Assembly (NCBI RefSeq): GCF_001612885.1 | Contig: NZ_BDBH01000004.1 | Location: forward strand, 806,001-870,000 | Direction: 5' to 3' | DNA from: Nocardia harenae NBRC 108248 | GTDB lineage: Bacteria > Actinomycetota > Actinomycetes > Mycobacteriales > Mycobacteriaceae | DNA: 64,000 nucleotides | In this document: positions 62,493 through 64,000 of the stretch, piece after piece | How the letters are laid out: every line of letters begins with the position of its first letter | Position numbering within the stretch: position 1 is the first letter of the stretch | Position numbers and translations under genes: made by a program | The notes under the pieces: generated by a model | Told to the model about the DNA's origin: nothing | Seen by the model: only the letters and a program-made list of their open reading frames with translations | The model's database searches: none

Positions 62493-63773
62493 ATGCGTAT
62501 CGTGGCCGTCCTCATCGCCCTGCTCCTGTTCGCTCCCCCGCAGGCCGGAGCCGAACCGGGAGCCCCCGCTCCCCTGCCCCGCGACTTCCTCTGGGGCGTC
62601 GCCTCCTCCGGCTTCCAATCCGAAGGCCATGCCCCGGACAGCAACTGGGCGCGCTACGCGGCCAGGCAGCACGAGCCGTACGGCGATTCGATCGACTTCC
62701 ACGGCCGCTTCCGCGAGGACATCGCGCTGGCCGCGAACCTGGGGGTGCGGGTGTATCGGATCGGGGTCGAGTGGGCCAGGGTGCAGCCACAGCCGGGGGT
62801 GTGGGACGAGGCGGGGCTTCGCTTCTACGACGAGGTGGTGGCGGCGATCCGCGCGGCGGGCATGCGGCCCATGATCACCCTCGACCACTGGGTGTACCCC
62901 GGCTGGCAGGCCGATCGCGGCGGCTGGGCCGATCCGGAGATGGTGCCGAACTGGCTGGCCAACGCGCGTATCGTGGTCGACCGCTATGCCGCCGCCGACC
63001 CGCTCTGGGTGACCTTCAACGAGCCCGCCGTCTACCTGCTGCGCGAGGTGCAGTACGGCACGCTCGCCGCCACCGACGTCCCGCTCATGCACGAGAAGAT
63101 CGCGCAGGCGCACCTGGCGATCTACGACCACATCCACCGGGTACAGCCGGGCGCCATGGTCACCAGCAATGTGCCCTACATCCCGGCCGCCGACGCCGCG
63201 ATCAACGGCGGCCTGCTGGCGAAGATGGCGCCCGCGCTCGACTACATCGGCATCGACTACTACTACGGCCTCTCCCCCGCCGCGCTGCGCACCCCGTACG
63301 ACTTCGAGAAGCTCTGGCAGAACCCGCTCGAGCCCGAAGGCATCTACTACGCGCTGCGGCACTACGCCAGGCAGTTCCCCGGCAAACCGCTCTACATCGT
63401 GGAGAACGGCCTGCCGACCGACAACGGCACGCCGCGCGCCGACGGCTACACCCGCGCCGACAACCTGCGCGACACCGTCTACTGGCTGCAGCGCGCGGTC
63501 GCCGACGGCATGAACCTCATCGGCTACAACTACTGGACGCTCACCGACAACTACGAATGGGGCAGCTACGCACCCCGTTTCGGGCTCTACACGGTGGACG
63601 TCCTGACCGACCCCACGCTGACCAGGCGCCCCACCGATGCCGTCCCCGCCTACACCGAGCTGATCCGCGCGAACGGCACCGCGCCCGGCTACCTGCCCAC
63701 CCGCGACCCGGCGGCGTGCTCGCTGGTCGACGGCGGGGCCAGCTGCGCCGAGCCGGTCACCGTCCCGCGCTGA
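62493..63773 (+). CDS. Secreted family 1 glycoside hydrolase
   Basis: A 426-residue GH1-family beta-glycosidase with a signal peptide (hydrophobic residues 4-16, cleavage near AGA at about 20). GH1 landmarks are FLWGVASSGFQSEG, RIGVEWARVQP, the acid/base Glu177 in TFNEP, the YIGIDYYYG strand, the nucleophile Glu304 in YIVENG, and YWTLTDNYEW near the end. Most bacterial GH1 enzymes are cytoplasmic, so export implies an extracellular substrate. The sugar specificity is unknown. The ATG at 62493 gives a proper signal peptide; the longer frame from 62427 would not. Confidence 0.85.
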   Translation: MRIVAVLIALLLFAPPQAGAEPGAPAPLPRDFLWGVASSGFQSEGHAPDSNWARYAARQHEPYGDSIDFHGRFREDIALAANLGVRVYRIGVEWARVQPQPGVWDEAGLRFYDEVVAAIRAAGMRPMITLDHWVYPGWQADRGGWADPEMVPNWLANARIVVDRYAAADPLWVTFNEPAVYLLREVQYGTLAATDVPLMHEKIAQAHLAIYDHIHRVQPGAMVTSNVPYIPAADAAINGGLLAKMAPALDYIGIDYYYGLSPAALRTPYDFEKLWQNPLEPEGIYYALRHYARQFPGKPLYIVENGLPTDNGTPRADGYTRADNLRDTVYWLQRAVADGMNLIGYNYWTLTDNYEWGSYAPRFGLYTVDVLTDPTLTRRPTDAVPAYTELIRANGTAPGYLPTRDPAACSLVDGGASCAEPVTVPR

Positions 63774-63838
63774 GGCGGTCGGCCCCGCACCGCTCGGCTA
63801 GGCTGGCCCTTTCCGGGTGGTTGGAAAGGATCGCGGGG

Positions 63839-64000
63839 ATGACCGAGGAGCGCGTGCCGCAGGGAAGCGAGCGCGAGCTGTTGGAGTCCGAGATCTCCGC
63901 CGATCTGCGGGCGCTCACCGCGGTCTCGGAGCAGCTCGGGCATGTCTTCGCCCGCGCCAACGAGCTGCGGCCGACCGATTTCCGCGCGCTCATGCACATC
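63839..64000 (+). CDS. MarR-like regulator, 5' end only
   Basis: The first 54 codons of a gene that runs off the window. The visible helices (ELLESEISADLRALTAVSEQLGHVFARANEL, then PTDFRALMHI) match the dimerisation helix and start of the winged helix of MarR-family regulators. GGAAAGGA lies 10-20 nt before the ATG. The short visible length limits the call. Confidence 0.55.
   Translation, partial: MTEERVPQGSERELLESEISADLRALTAVSEQLGHVFARANELRPTDFRALMHI

Overview
The window looks like chromosomal DNA of a mycolic-acid actinomycete, most likely Nocardia or a close relative. The reasons are very high G+C, many GTG starts, frequent 4-nt ATGA/GTGA gene overlaps, leaderless TAnnnT-start promoters, an antigen-85-like esterase, a cutinase-like protein, a four-gene conservon, and a 14-subunit complex I operon preceded by a response-regulator-like gene as in mycobacteria. 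No rRNA, tRNA, CRISPR array or insertion sequence was recognised.

Layout. 1-16 kb: mixed metabolic and envelope genes. These are the secreted esterase, a DapA-family remnant, a thioesterase, lipoproteins, a CPBP protease-like membrane protein, a cutinase-like protein, a PadR/F420-type oxidoreductase pair, a truncated HxlR regulator beside an NmrA-type reductase, YaeQ, msrB-msrA, two GNAT proteins, an SDR/TetR divergent pair, and an alkaline-phosphatase-superfamily enzyme. 15.7-21.2 kb: a succinate-semialdehyde dehydrogenase and the conservon (sensor-kinase-like, roadblock, DUF742, GTPase). 21.3-29.3 kb: a NUDIX gene, then a polymorphic-toxin island. The island holds an SseB-like protein, a WXG-like partner, a 2039-residue Rhs protein with a type VII-type N-terminus ending in a colicin-E-type HNH DNase, and a small Im-family immunity gene. 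29.3-35.4 kb: a PLP enzyme, a frameshifted winged-helix gene behind a BlaI-type repressor, an SOS-controlled DinB polymerase, an FHA protein and the receiver-like protein.

35.9-52.0 kb: the nuo operon (nuoA to nuoN), transcribed as one unit and mostly joined by overlapping stop/start codons. Two oddities stand out. nuoH and nuoI form one continuous reading frame of 620 codons. The three places where consecutive genes do not touch (nuoE/F, nuoG/H, nuoI/J) each hold a mini-ORF that overlaps the upstream stop and the downstream start. A CRP-like palindrome lies upstream of nuoA.

52-64 kb: a membrane-anchored binding-protein-like gene, a coiled-coil protein with a Cys/His cluster, a DUF1990 gene coupled to an orphan Imm-5-like immunity gene, a UDP-glycosyltransferase, a DHFR-fold protein, a membrane diguanylate cyclase, a secreted protein, a solitary tyrosine recombinase with an inverted repeat upstream, a secreted GH1 glycosidase behind an AT-rich promoter, and the start of a MarR-type regulator.

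Several genes look decayed: dapA-like (internal deletion), hxlR (5' half missing), the AlkZ-like gene (frameshift), and the CPBP gene (probable stop loss). This suggests ongoing small-scale erosion of accessory genes.
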